In this document: positions 35,489 through 44,779 of the stretch, in pieces | Position numbering within the stretch: the stretch's first letter is position 1 | Layout: the number at the start of each line of letters is the position of its first letter | Source of the DNA: Acidimicrobiia bacterium | GTDB lineage: Bacteria; Actinomycetota; Acidimicrobiia; IMCC26256; PALSA-610 | Reading direction: 5' to 3' | DNA: 64,000 nt | Assembly: GCA_026002935.1 (NCBI GenBank) | Contig: BPGH01000001.1 | Span: forward strand, 1,165,965 to 1,229,964 | Notes under the pieces: model-generated | What the model was told of the DNA's origin: nothing | The model's input: only the letters and a program-made list of their open reading frames with translations | Databases searched by the model: none | Position numbers and translations under genes: made by a program

Positions 35489-38304
35489 CCTTCGCACCCG
35501 GCGCACTCGTGCGGGCTCGCGAACGAGAGTGGGTCGTCCTCCCCGAGTCGACCGACGACCTCCTCGTCCTGCGGCCACTTGGCGGCACCGATGACGAGGT
35601 CGCAGGCGTGCTCCCCGCGATCGAGCGGGTCGAGCAGGCATCGTTCGAATGGCCCGACCCCGCCGCCGCGGGCGACCATGCGTCGGCTCGCCTTCTCCGC
35701 GACGCCGTCCGAATCGGATTTCGCTCGTCGGCGGGACCGTTCCGCAGCTTTGGCGCCATCGCCGTCGATCCTCGCCCGTACCAGGTCGTCCCGTTGCTCA
35801 TGGCACTGCGCCAGAACCCCGTGCGGCTCCTCATCGCCGACGACGTCGGCATCGGCAAGACGATCGAAGCTGCGCTCATAGCGAAGGAGCTGTTGGTCTC
35901 CGGCCAAGCCCGCCGGCTGTCCGTGCTCTGCCCACCTCATCTCGCCGAGCAGTGGCAGTCAGAGTTGGCGACGAAGTTCCACATCGAGGCCGAGACGGTG
36001 CTCACCTCGACGGCGCGCCGACTCGAGAGGAACCTCGGGCCGAACGAGAGCGTGTTCGAGGCGTATCCCTACACGATCGTGTCGACCGACTTCATCAAGT
36101 CGAACCAGCGCCGGGACGAGTTCATACGCAGCGCCGCCGATCTCCTGATCGTCGACGAGGCGCACACGTGTGCGGCCAGTGCCCCGGGACGAAGCGCGAG
36201 CCACCAGCGGTACGAGCTCGTTCGTGACCTCGCGAGAGATCCCGATCGTCACCTCGTCCTCGTCACGGCGACACCACACTCCGGCAACGAGAGTGCGTTC
36301 CGTTCGCTCATCGGCCTGCTCCATGTCGACTTCGCGAACCTTCCGGACGAGGAGCGCATCGACGAGGCGACCCGCCGGAGGCTCGCCCGCCACTTCGTCC
36401 AGCGGCGACGAAACGACATCCGTGAGTTCGTCGACGCGACGGTGTTCCCCGAAAGGCTGGAGCTCCCCGAAGCCGACGGCCGGTACTCGCTCACGCCCGA
36501 GTACCGAGCGTTTCTCGACGACGTGCTGGCGTGGGCGCGCAGCGCGATCAGCGACGATTCGGGTGGCCAGCACCGCCAGCGCGTGCGGTGGTGGGCTGTT
36601 CTCGGATTGCTCCGTGCCCTCGCATCGAGCCCCACGGCTGCTGCTGTGACGCTCCGCAACCGCGCCGCGCCGGCCCGCACCACGACGCTCCAGGAGGCGG
36701 ACGACGCCGGCCGTCGCAGCGTTCTCGACCTCGACGACAGCGACGACGAGGGACGGTCCGACGCGGCACCGGGCGCCGACGCGGACGAGGATGAAGCGCG
36801 ACGCGAGACGAAGGATCGCGCTCGCTTGCGCAAGCTCGCCGAGCGGGCCGACGCACTCGCGGGCGCGCCGGACGCCAAGCTCACGCACGTCACGAAGTTG
36901 CTGGAGCGGCTGATCGACCAGGGCCACAACCCGATCGTGTTCTGCCGCTTCATCCCCACTGCCGGCTATGTGGCCGACCATCTCCGTCAAGTGCTGCCGA
37001 AACGATGCACGATCGATTCCGTCACGGGACTCCTTCCGCCCGACGAGCGCGAGCGACGGATCGAGGCGATGGCCGATGCCGAGCACCGCGTCCTCGTCGC
37101 GACCGACTGCCTCAGCGAAGGCATCAACCTGCAGTCGTACTTCGACGCCGTCGTCCACTATGACCTCCCCTGGAACCCGACGCGGCTCGAACAGCGCGAA
37201 GGCCGTGTCGATCGCTTCGGACAGACCTCACCGCAGGTCCGCGTCGCGACGGTCTACGGCGTGGACAACGTCATCGACGAGATCGTGCTCGAGGTGCTGC
37301 TCCGCAAACACCGCGCGATTCGCTCCGAGCTCGGTGTGTCGATCCCGGTCCCGGGCTCGAACGACGAGTTCATCGAGTCGGTCTTCGAGCGGCTGTTCCG
37401 AAAGGACAACGAGCAGCTGAGCCTCCTCGACGACGACGTGCGAGAGGTTCAGCAGTCGCTGTTCGACCGATGGGACGACGCGGCAGCACGCGAGAAGGCC
37501 TCCCGGACACGATACGCCCAGTATTCGATCAAGACCGACGAGGTGCGCGCGGAGCTTGCCGCGGTGCGAGCGGCGATCGGCGCTCCTGCCGACATCGCAC
37601 GTTTCGTTCGTGAGGCAGTGCATGCGCTCGGTGGCTCGCTTGAGGGCGACGGCGTGACGCCGAGCGGCCCGCCGGTGACGCTCCGGCTCCGAGGGCTCCC
37701 GCCCGCGGCGCGTGACCTCCTCGAAGACCGCGACACGGTCATCGGACGGTTCGAACCGTCACTGCACGCAGGGGAGGAGCACCTCGCCCGCACGCATCCT
37801 GTCGTCGAGGGCCTCGCCACCCACCTGCTCGACACCGCGCTCGACGCGCAAGACGACTCGCCCGCAGCGCGCTGCGGTGCGATCCGCACCGCAGCGGTCC
37901 GCACGACGACCACGTTGCTCCTCGCACGCTACCGGTTCGATCTGATCGTTCCCGCCGCGAGAGGTCAGCGGCAGCGCCTGCTGGCCGAAGACGTCGAAGC
38001 GCTCGCGTTCGAAGGCCTGTCCGGCTCGATCACCTGGCTCGAGCCCGAGGCGGTCCAGACGCTCCTGGCTGCACAGCCTTCCGGCAACGTCGTTGCCGAG
38101 CAACGTGTCGACTTCCTTCGTCGCGTGATCGGGCATCGCGACGCGATCAGCGGCGCGCTCGCCGAGCGCGCCGCGACGCGAGCCGCAGAGCTCGCAGAAA
38201 CCCACGAGCGGGTTCGGAGGGAGGCCAACCTCGCGGCTGCGGTGCGCGTCGAGCCCCATCTCCCCGTCGACGTCCTCGGCCTCTACGTCTACCTCCCGCA
38301 GTAG
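35485..38304 (+). CDS. SNF2-family ATPase, DrmD-like
   Basis: The 939-residue protein has a double-RecA SNF2 core: ADDVGIGKTIEAALI (about 117-131), LIVDEAHT (about 220-227), VTATPHSGN, then VLVATDCLSEGINLQSY and LEQREGRVDRFGQ (about 566-578). A charged insertion of Asp/Glu/Arg-rich residues (about 410-455) separates the two lobes, and about 300 C-terminal residues of unknown fold follow. GTG at 35485 overlaps the upstream stop as GTGA and has GGAAGGGG ahead of it. In DISARM class 1 such an ATPase (DrmD) is encoded with an adenine methyltransferase, as here, where the methyltransferase gene starts 2 bases downstream. Confidence 0.87.
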   Translation: MTFAPGALVRAREREWVVLPESTDDLLVLRPLGGTDDEVAGVLPAIERVEQASFEWPDPAAAGDHASARLLRDAVRIGFRSSAGPFRSFGAIAVDPRPYQVVPLLMALRQNPVRLLIADDVGIGKTIEAALIAKELLVSGQARRLSVLCPPHLAEQWQSELATKFHIEAETVLTSTARRLERNLGPNESVFEAYPYTIVSTDFIKSNQRRDEFIRSAADLLIVDEAHTCAASAPGRSASHQRYELVRDLARDPDRHLVLVTATPHSGNESAFRSLIGLLHVDFANLPDEERIDEATRRRLARHFVQRRRNDIREFVDATVFPERLELPEADGRYSLTPEYRAFLDDVLAWARSAISDDSGGQHRQRVRWWAVLGLLRALASSPTAAAVTLRNRAAPARTTTLQEADDAGRRSVLDLDDSDDEGRSDAAPGADADEDEARRETKDRARLRKLAERADALAGAPDAKLTHVTKLLERLIDQGHNPIVFCRFIPTAGYVADHLRQVLPKRCTIDSVTGLLPPDERERRIEAMADAEHRVLVATDCLSEGINLQSYFDAVVHYDLPWNPTRLEQREGRVDRFGQTSPQVRVATVYGVDNVIDEIVLEVLLRKHRAIRSELGVSIPVPGSNDEFIESVFERLFRKDNEQLSLLDDDVREVQQSLFDRWDDAAAREKASRTRYAQYSIKTDEVRAELAAVRAAIGAPADIARFVREAVHALGGSLEGDGVTPSGPPVTLRLRGLPPAARDLLEDRDTVIGRFEPSLHAGEEHLARTHPVVEGLATHLLDTALDAQDDSPAARCGAIRTAAVRTTTTLLLARYRFDLIVPAARGQRQRLLAEDVEALAFEGLSGSITWLEPEAVQTLLAAQPSGNVVAEQRVDFLRRVIGHRDAISGALAERAATRAAELAETHERVRREANLAAAVRVEPHLPVDVLGLYVYLPQ

Positions 38305-38306
38305 CC

Positions 38307-41300
38307 ATGTCCCGACGCAGCACTGCTTCCTTCACGACGATCACGACGACAGGCGGATTGCTCCCCGGCGAGCTGCTCGCGCGGCTCGCGCAGGACCCCG
38401 ACTCGGTCTCGGGGACGCGGCCCGAGGACTACCACCTCCCCCCGGGTTCGCGGCTGCGCGATGCGATCAACCGCTCGTGGACCCAGCTGCTCGGCGCGTG
38501 GGAGTCCTTCGAGGCCGAGCGCCAGAAGCCGAACGCGGTCGCGCACGCGGTTCGCATCACGCGCGAACGCTGGCTGATGCCGCTGTTCGACGAGCTCGGC
38601 TTCGGCCGCCTTCAGCGTCCGGCCTCCGGCCTTCGCGTCGGCGATCGCGACTACCCGGTGTCGCACCTGTGGGGGAGCGTGCCGATCCACCTCCTCGGCT
38701 TCGACACCGCCCTGGGCAGGCGCACGCCGGGGAAACCGGGCGCGGCCGGTGCCGCTCCCCACTCGATGCTCCAGGAGTTGCTGAACCGCACCGACGACCA
38801 CCTCTGGGCGATCCTCTCCAACGGCCTCTCGCTCCGACTCCTGCGCGACAACACGAGCCTCACCCGTCCCGCGTACGTCGAGTTCGACCTCGAAGCGATG
38901 TTCGAAGGCCAGGTGTTCGCCGACTTCGTCGTGCTCTGGATGCTGTGTCACCAGTCGCGCTTCGAGGGCGAGCGCCCGTCCGCGTGCCGCATCGAGGCAT
39001 GGACCGCCGAAGCGCACGCCCAGGGCGTACGCGCCCTCGACTCCCTGCGCGAGGGGTTCCGCGCCGCGATCACCGAGCTGGGCACGGGATTCCTCGTGCA
39101 TCCGGCCAACCGGGCCCTGCGCGAGCGGCTGAGCGACGGCTCGCTCACGCCCGCCGATTACTACCGCCAGCTCCTGCGCGTCGTCTACCGGCTCGTCTTC
39201 CTGCTCGTCGCCGAGGACCGCGACCTCCTGCACCCGCCCGGCGCCGACGACCGAGCCGTCGACACCTACGCCCGCTACTTCTCCGTGAGCCGCCTCCGTG
39301 AGCTGGCCCGCAGCCACCGCGGCTCCCGTCATGCGGATCTGTGGGAGTCGTGCAAGCCGGTGTTCCGCGCCCTGCACCGCGACGGCCTTCCCGAGCTCGC
39401 GCTCCCGGTCCTTGGCTCGTTCCTCTGGGCGCCCGACACCTGCCCGGACCTCGAGGCCTCCCGGCTCTCCAACTCCCGGCTCCTCGCGGCTGTTCGGGCC
39501 CTCGCCTACACTCGCCGCGACGACGCCCGCCACCGCGTCGATTTCGCGAACCTCGGCCCCGAGGAGCTCGGCAGCATCTACGAGTCCCTCCTGGAGCTGC
39601 ACCCTCGCCTGGAGGGCGACCGCCGGTTCGAGCTCGTCGACGCAGCGGGCAACGAACGCAAGACCACCGGCAGCTACTACACGCCCACTTCGCTCATCGC
39701 GCAGCTGCTCGACACCGCCTGCGACCCGGTGCTGGACGAAGCCGAGGCCCAGCCCGATCCGGAAGCCGCGCTCCTGAGCCTGAAGGTGCTCGATCCAGCC
39801 TGTGGCTCAGGCCACTTCCTCGTCGCCGCGGCGCAACGCATCGCGGCGAGACTCGCTGCGATCCGCAGCGGCGAGTCCGCCCCGACCCCCGAAGCGGTGC
39901 ACCATGCACTGCGCGACGTCATCGGCCGCTGCATCTACGGCATCGACGTGAACCCGATGGCGGTCGAGCTGTGCAAGGTGAACCTGTGGCTCGAGGCGGT
40001 CGAGCCCGGTCGCCCGCTCTCGTACCTCGACCACCACATCGTCTGCGGCAACGCGCTCCTCGGAACCACGCCGGACCTCGTCGGCGCCGGCGTCCCCGGC
40101 GACGCGTTCGTCGCCCTCACCGGCGACGACAAGACCGTCGCCGCCTCCTGGAAGAAGACCAACAAGGCCGAGCTCACGAAGCGTTCCGCGCGTCTGGCGG
40201 GCCTCGGCCACCGCCTCGCCGAGCTCGTCACCGACCTCGCGGCGGGCGCCGCCGCGATCACCTCGCTCCCCGACGACACCCCCGACGCGGTCGAGGCCAA
40301 GGCGCGAGCCCACGACGCGCTGCTCGCGAGCGAGGCGCATCACCGTGCCCGTCTCGCCGCCGACGCCTGGTGCGCCGCCTTCCTCGCGCCCAAGCGCGCC
40401 GGCGACCCGCCGATCACCACGTCGACCGTGGACGCGCTCGCCGAGGGTGAGGTGCTGGACGAGGCCGTGCTCGACGCAGTGATCGCGACGCGCGAGCAGT
40501 TCTCGCTCCTGCACCCGCACGTCACGTTCCCCGAGGTGTTCGCCGGCGGCGGCTTCGACCTGGTGATCGGGAACCCGCCCTGGGAGAAGGTGAAGCTCTC
40601 CGAGAAGGAGTTCTTCGCGCCTCGCATCCCCGAGGTCGCGGCCGCGGCGGGCGCGAAGCGCAAGGCGCTGATCAAGAAGCTCGAGGCCGAGGATCCGGCG
40701 CTGTGGGAGGAGTTCCAGGCCGCGCTCCGCCGCGCCGGCGGCGAGAGTCACTACCTGCGCAAGAGCGGCCGCTTCCCGCTCTGCGGCGTCGGCGATGTCA
40801 ACACCTATGCCGTGTTCGCCGAGCTGATGCGTGATGCCGTCGGCCCGGCCGGACGCGTCGGGGTCATCGTCCCCACCGGCATCGCGACCGACGACACGAC
40901 CAAGCGCTTCTTCGCCGACTGCGTCGACCGCCGGTCACTGGCGAGCCTCTTCGACTTCGAGAACGGTGCCCCGCTGTTTCCGGGCGTACATCGAAGCTTC
41001 AAGTTCTGCCTGCTCACCCTCTCGGGTCGCGACCGCCCGATCCCGGCGGCCGAGTTCGCGTTCTTCGCCCGCCGGACCACCGACCTCGGCGACCCCGAGC
41101 GCCGCTTCGAGCTCACCCCCGAGGATCTCGCCCTGATGAACCCCAACACCCGCACCGCGCCGGTGTTCCGGACCAGGCGCGACGCCGAGCTCACCAAGAA
41201 GATCTACCGCAACGTGCCGGTGCTGGTCCGGGAAGGCGACCCCGACGGCAACCCCTGGGGCGTCGAGTTCTCGACGATGTTCCACATGACGAACGACTCG

Positions 41301-42266
41301 CACCGCTTCCGCACCGCCGCCGAGCTCGCCGCCGAGGGCGCCGAGCTGGTCGGCAACGTGTGGGTCAAGGGCGCGCAGCGGTGGCTGCCGCTGTACGAGG
41401 CGAAGATGGTCCACCACTTCAACCACCGCTTCGGCGACTACGCGATGCAGCCGCCGGGATCCAAGGCCACCTCGCTCCCCGACGTCCCGGCCGACCGCCT
41501 CGCCGACCCCTGCTACGTGGTGCAGCCACGCTACTGGGTCGCCGAACACGAGGTCCGCACCGCGCTCGGCGGACGCGAACCGACTTGGCTCCTCGGGTTC
41601 CGGGACATCACGAACGTGACGAACGAGCGCACAATGATCGCCAGCGCTGTCCCGCCGGTTCCCTGTGGCCACAAGCTGCCGGTCATTCATGCGCCGGGCC
41701 GGACCAGAGCTGCGTTGCTCGCTGTTCTCGATTCGTTCTCCCAAGATTTCGTCGCTCGGCAGAAGGTTGGCGGAACGAACATGACCTTCTTCGTGCTGAA
41801 GCAACTCCCGGTGCCTGCGCCCGACGCACTCGACGCCGAGACGCCATGGGACCGCGACGGCACGGTCGCCGCCTGGATGGCGCCCCGCACATTGGAGCTC
41901 ACTTACACGGCCTGGGACTTGCAGGCGATCGCAGCGGACCTCGGTCATGACGGCCCGCCGTTCCGCTGGGATCCCGAACGGCGTGAGCTCATCCGGGCCG
42001 AGCTCGATGCGGCGTTCTTCCACCTCTACGGGCTCGATCGCGACGACGTCGACTACGTGATGGACACGTTCCCGATCGTGCGGCGCACGGACGAGCAGAA
42101 GTACGGCGAGTACCGGACGAAGCGCTTGATCCTCGAGCGCTACGACGCGATCGCCGAGGCGATGGCGAGCGGGAATCCGTACGAGACACCGCTCGACCCA
42201 CCGCCCGGCGATCCCTCGTGCTGCCACCCCGAGTCGACGCGGCCCGACTGGGCTCGGTCCGGCTGA
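38307..42266 (+). CDS. N6-adenine DNA methyltransferase, PglX/DrmMI-like
   Basis: The 1319-residue protein has an N-terminal helical part (1-450), then the methyltransferase core with YYTPTSLIAQLLD, the SAM motif LDPACGSGHFLVAA (about 494-507), IYGIDVNPMAVELCKVNLWL and the catalytic motif GNPPW (about 755-759). An insertion rich in Ala/Lys separates these motifs. The C-terminal 450 residues (EFSTMFHMTNDSHRF, MVHHFNHRFGDYAMQ) resemble the target-recognition part of Eco57I/PglX enzymes. It would methylate adenine in host DNA to mark self. The ATG comes 2 bases after the SNF2 stop. Confidence 0.9.
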   Translation: MSRRSTASFTTITTTGGLLPGELLARLAQDPDSVSGTRPEDYHLPPGSRLRDAINRSWTQLLGAWESFEAERQKPNAVAHAVRITRERWLMPLFDELGFGRLQRPASGLRVGDRDYPVSHLWGSVPIHLLGFDTALGRRTPGKPGAAGAAPHSMLQELLNRTDDHLWAILSNGLSLRLLRDNTSLTRPAYVEFDLEAMFEGQVFADFVVLWMLCHQSRFEGERPSACRIEAWTAEAHAQGVRALDSLREGFRAAITELGTGFLVHPANRALRERLSDGSLTPADYYRQLLRVVYRLVFLLVAEDRDLLHPPGADDRAVDTYARYFSVSRLRELARSHRGSRHADLWESCKPVFRALHRDGLPELALPVLGSFLWAPDTCPDLEASRLSNSRLLAAVRALAYTRRDDARHRVDFANLGPEELGSIYESLLELHPRLEGDRRFELVDAAGNERKTTGSYYTPTSLIAQLLDTACDPVLDEAEAQPDPEAALLSLKVLDPACGSGHFLVAAAQRIAARLAAIRSGESAPTPEAVHHALRDVIGRCIYGIDVNPMAVELCKVNLWLEAVEPGRPLSYLDHHIVCGNALLGTTPDLVGAGVPGDAFVALTGDDKTVAASWKKTNKAELTKRSARLAGLGHRLAELVTDLAAGAAAITSLPDDTPDAVEAKARAHDALLASEAHHRARLAADAWCAAFLAPKRAGDPPITTSTVDALAEGEVLDEAVLDAVIATREQFSLLHPHVTFPEVFAGGGFDLVIGNPPWEKVKLSEKEFFAPRIPEVAAAAGAKRKALIKKLEAEDPALWEEFQAALRRAGGESHYLRKSGRFPLCGVGDVNTYAVFAELMRDAVGPAGRVGVIVPTGIATDDTTKRFFADCVDRRSLASLFDFENGAPLFPGVHRSFKFCLLTLSGRDRPIPAAEFAFFARRTTDLGDPERRFELTPEDLALMNPNTRTAPVFRTRRDAELTKKIYRNVPVLVREGDPDGNPWGVEFSTMFHMTNDSHRFRTAAELAAEGAELVGNVWVKGAQRWLPLYEAKMVHHFNHRFGDYAMQPPGSKATSLPDVPADRLADPCYVVQPRYWVAEHEVRTALGGREPTWLLGFRDITNVTNERTMIASAVPPVPCGHKLPVIHAPGRTRAALLAVLDSFSQDFVARQKVGGTNMTFFVLKQLPVPAPDALDAETPWDRDGTVAAWMAPRTLELTYTAWDLQAIAADLGHDGPPFRWDPERRELIRAELDAAFFHLYGLDRDDVDYVMDTFPIVRRTDEQKYGEYRTKRLILERYDAIAEAMASGNPYETPLDPPPGDPSCCHPESTRPDWARSG

Positions 42267-42280
42267 GGAGGGGCGCGAGC

Positions 42281-43033
42281 GTGGCGGGCAAGCTGAAGCC
42301 GACACCGCTCGAGGCGTTCGACCAGAGCATGGAGGACGCCGAACTGCTCGTCGACCTCGCCGAGGCGTTTGACAACACCCGAGTACGGCGCATGCGCCGC
42401 GAGCTGCGGGAGCGAGTCGGGAGCCTGCTGAAGCTCCCGCGCCGGGAGTGGGATCAACTCGACTGCGTCGAGAGCGCCGACGTCTTCGTCGTGCTGAAGC
42501 CCGGTGGTCGGATCACTCGCGCGGATTTCGCGAATCGTGCGCCCCTCCTCCGCCAGGCGATCGTCGCTGGTTGCGCAGCCTTCGAGACCTATCTGGGGGA
42601 CCGCGCGATCGCCGAGGCACGAAAGCGGATCGCCGGCAGGTCCGAGCTTCCCGCTCGGATGCAGGCCATCCCGATGACGATCGGCGCGTGGGACGCGGTC
42701 CAGTCGTACAGGTATCCACGGCGAGGAATCACGGAACGTGTCATCGGCCCCTGGCTCCGGGAGCACGTCAGCACGTCCCCCAGCAAGGTGGGGGAGACGT
42801 TGTCGCTTCTCGGCGTCGATGGACCCCTCCACAAGATCGACGGTGCACGCGCGCGCGACAAGGGAAGGACCGAGGCGGATCTGCAGCGCATCACCGAACG
42901 GCGCAACAAGATCGCGCACGAAGGCGACCGTCGTGGCTACACGCGGCGATCGATCGACGTCGAGGCGGTGCGCGAGGAGTTGAGGATCCTGCGCGAGATC
43001 GTCGCCGCGATCGAGAAGGTGTTGGCTCGATGA
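42281..43033 (+). CDS. HEPN-domain protein (RiboL-PSP-HEPN-like)
   Basis: The 250-residue protein is mostly helical. RQAIVAGCAAFETYLGDRAI in the middle is a typical RiboL-PSP-HEPN helix, and ERRNKIAHEGDR carries the R-x4-H signature (RNKIAH) of catalytically active HEPN ribonucleases. GTG at 42281 has GAGGAGGGG upstream and lies 14 bases after the methyltransferase stop; the stop overlaps the next ATG by 4 bases. In a defence operon a HEPN protein could cleave RNA to arrest an infected cell, or it could be a structural subunit. Activity is inferred from the motif. Confidence 0.78.
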   Translation: MAGKLKPTPLEAFDQSMEDAELLVDLAEAFDNTRVRRMRRELRERVGSLLKLPRREWDQLDCVESADVFVVLKPGGRITRADFANRAPLLRQAIVAGCAAFETYLGDRAIAEARKRIAGRSELPARMQAIPMTIGAWDAVQSYRYPRRGITERVIGPWLREHVSTSPSKVGETLSLLGVDGPLHKIDGARARDKGRTEADLQRITERRNKIAHEGDRRGYTRRSIDVEAVREELRILREIVAAIEKVLAR

Positions 43034-43305
43034 GCGAACTGTCGGACTACGGCATCGACCTGCAGACGCTGCGGCACATGTACGACGAGTGGTGCGCGGG
43101 CGCGAAGAAGAGCGAGTTGGAGCGGCGATATCTCCGCAAACCGGAGAGCCACGGCAAGCTGTTCTCGTCGCTGGTGCGTCGGCACCTCGGCATCGAGACC
43201 GAGCGTCACCGGAGCGAGACCGGCGAGATCACGCGGTTGCGTGCGGAGAACGAGCGACTGCGCACGCTGTTGCGTGCACATGGCATCGACCCGGAGGAAG
43301 GCTAG
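43030..43305 (+). CDS. Small HTH plus coiled-coil protein ending the defence operon
   Basis: The protein has 91 residues. The first 60 (LQTLRHMYDEWCAGAKKSELERRYLRK, then a short basic stretch) look like a helix-turn-helix, and the last 30 (EITRLRAENERLRTLLRAHGI) form a leucine-zipper-like coiled coil. I do not recognise the family. ATG at 43030 overlaps the HEPN stop as ATGA, so the two are coupled, which would suit an antidote, regulator or DNA-targeting partner of the HEPN protein. Confidence 0.75.
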   Translation: MSELSDYGIDLQTLRHMYDEWCAGAKKSELERRYLRKPESHGKLFSSLVRRHLGIETERHRSETGEITRLRAENERLRTLLRAHGIDPEEG

Positions 43306-43440
43306 GCGCTCCTGCGATGCTCCTTTCCCCCGGACGTGCGCGTCGCCGATTCCGTTCGGAGTTCGTGTCGACCGGATGCATGGTCAAGAGACAACCGCCC
43401 GACCGCGGCGACGGCGACCGTGTTCTTCGAGCGCAACTCC
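43306..43440 (+). pseudogene. Decayed copy of the N-terminal part of the PGN_0703-like nuclease gene
   Basis: These 135 bases line up with 26203-26340 of the nuclease gene. Translation gives ALLRCSFPPDVRVADS against VLLRRAFPWGVHVARDS, then after a frameshift EFVS against EFVS, then TAATATVFFERNS against PAATATVCLEWDS. At DNA level CGGAGTTCGTGTCG and CGCGGCGACGGCGACCGTGT are identical. The copy has a net 4-base loss followed by a 1-base gain, and a stop soon after. It begins directly after the stop of the small HTH gene. Confidence 0.75.
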
Positions 43441-43604
43441 AGGCCGCCGTCGTGACCGATGGGTCGCATGGACTCGACGACGACGGCGCGCCGCGCAGGT
43501 GCGTTCACCGGACGATCGCGATGGGTCGAGCCGGGCACCGGTCGTGCGCCCGGGCCGGCCCGCACGGTCCGACGCCGCGGGGAGCGGTGGCGGGACTGCG
43601 GACG

Positions 43605-44201
43605 TCAGCGTCCCCGGGGATCCCGGGAGCCGCGTCCCGCCTGCCGGTGCTCGCGGCGGGCGTCCGCGGTGAACGGGCGGTGCCCGATCGTCATGACGCC
43701 GTGGTACGCGTGGGGGGAGGGCCGCTCGACGGTGAGGGTGTCCTCGACGAGGTGGGCGAGGAAGGGCCCGGCGAGGCGCTCCGCGATGCGGCGCGCGGTG
43801 GCGCCCTGGTCGAGCGCGACGGCGGGCAGGATGGTGCCGTCCGGCGCGCCGATCCGGGCGTGGGCCCACCAGGAGATCCACCCGCGACGCCATTCCGTGG
43901 CGACGAGCTGGTGCAGGCGCTCGGGGTCGTCGCCGGCGACGAGCCAGCCCTCGGTGACGTACCCGTGGCGGTACAGCGAGACGCGACTGACGATCCCCTG
44001 GTGGCGCACGCGCCGCTCGTGGGTGACGGGCGGGGGCGGGCCCGGGCGCCAGCAGGTCCCTTTGTCGATGTCGTCGACGGGCCGGTACGGGACGACACCG
44101 CCCATCCAGCGCGTGTCGCGGGAGCCCCACCGGGTGCCGCCGGTCCGGGTCGTCCAGCAGAACACGGACGCGGGCGCGCGATCGGCGCTTTCGCTCAGCA
44201 C
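43605..44201 (-). CDS. Unknown soluble protein, partner of the upstream 194-residue protein
   Basis: The 198-residue protein is rich in Trp and Arg with a folded-looking core (RVSLYRHGYVTEGWLVAGDDPERLHQLVATEWRRGWISWW, read in two pieces). I do not recognise it. I chose GTG at 44201, which overlaps the upstream stop by 7 bases; an ATG at 44228 is possible but has no ribosome-binding site. No signal peptide or transmembrane segment is seen. It follows the defence island on the opposite strand and could belong to it or to the flank. The 164 bases between the pseudogene and this gene show nothing. Confidence 0.65.
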   Translation of the reverse strand: MLSESADRAPASVFCWTTRTGGTRWGSRDTRWMGGVVPYRPVDDIDKGTCWRPGPPPPVTHERRVRHQGIVSRVSLYRHGYVTEGWLVAGDDPERLHQLVATEWRRGWISWWAHARIGAPDGTILPAVALDQGATARRIAERLAGPFLAHLVEDTLTVERPSPHAYHGVMTIGHRPFTADARREHRQAGRGSRDPRGR

Positions 44202-44779
44202 GGCTCGTCCCACCAGTCCTCGGGCCATGCGGGCTCGTCGTCGTCATCGGGGTACACCCACGCGTCGACGCGTTCCTGCCACTCGCGGGCGACGTCGGGC
44301 GGGTCGGTGATGCGGTACGCGGCGCGGTAGGGGTACTCGCCGAAGGAGCCGTCACCGAACCACACCAGGTAGACGATCTCGTCGTGGACGAAGCTGTCGA
44401 CCGCCCGCCACGCGCCGGAGGGCGACAGCAGGAGGTTCTCCTCGCGGACCGGCCCGCTGGCGTCGTCGACGAACGCGTGCAACGGCGGCGGCGCACTGCC
44501 GCTGGTCAACGCCTCGACGAGCTCGTCGGCCGGCCAGTCGCCGCGCTCGTCGCGCTCCGCACGCGCCTCCGGCGTGCCGACGACCGGCGCGACGACCGCG
44601 TCGACGAGTGCGGCCGGCACGATCTCGTCCTCGGTGACGCACGCATCGATCACGGCGTGGACCGCGGCCTCGAACGGCTGCTCGATCTGACCGGCCACCG
44701 GATCGAACCGGTCGTGGAACGCCCGCCGGGCCGCGGCGCGTGCCCGGCAGCGCAACCACCGCAATGACGTCGATTCCAT
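44195..44779 (-). CDS. Unknown acidic soluble protein
   Basis: The 194-residue protein has a basic start (SLRWLRCRARAAARRAFHDRFDP) and a strongly acidic, Trp-rich end (YPDDDDEPAWPEDWWDEPC). The part AWRAVDSFVHDEIVYLVWFGDGSFGEYPYR looks like a beta-rich fold. The family is not recognised. The ATG at 44779 is first in a two-gene unit, with inverted repeats in the upstream 384 bases that may control it. Confidence 0.68.
   Translation of the reverse strand: MESTSLRWLRCRARAAARRAFHDRFDPVAGQIEQPFEAAVHAVIDACVTEDEIVPAALVDAVVAPVVGTPEARAERDERGDWPADELVEALTSGSAPPPLHAFVDDASGPVREENLLLSPSGAWRAVDSFVHDEIVYLVWFGDGSFGEYPYRAAYRITDPPDVAREWQERVDAWVYPDDDDEPAWPEDWWDEPC

Noticed and set aside
30284-42266. Calling the operon BREX or a plain type I restriction system
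   Set aside because: There is no BrxL/BrxZ-like or PglZ-like protein and no HsdS/HsdR layout; the SNF2 plus PglX-like methyltransferase and DUF1998-like helicase fit DISARM-type content better.
26185-43440. Integrase, transposase or tRNA attachment site at the edges of the defence island
   Set aside because: I looked for these and saw none; only the duplicated nuclease fragment marks the ends.
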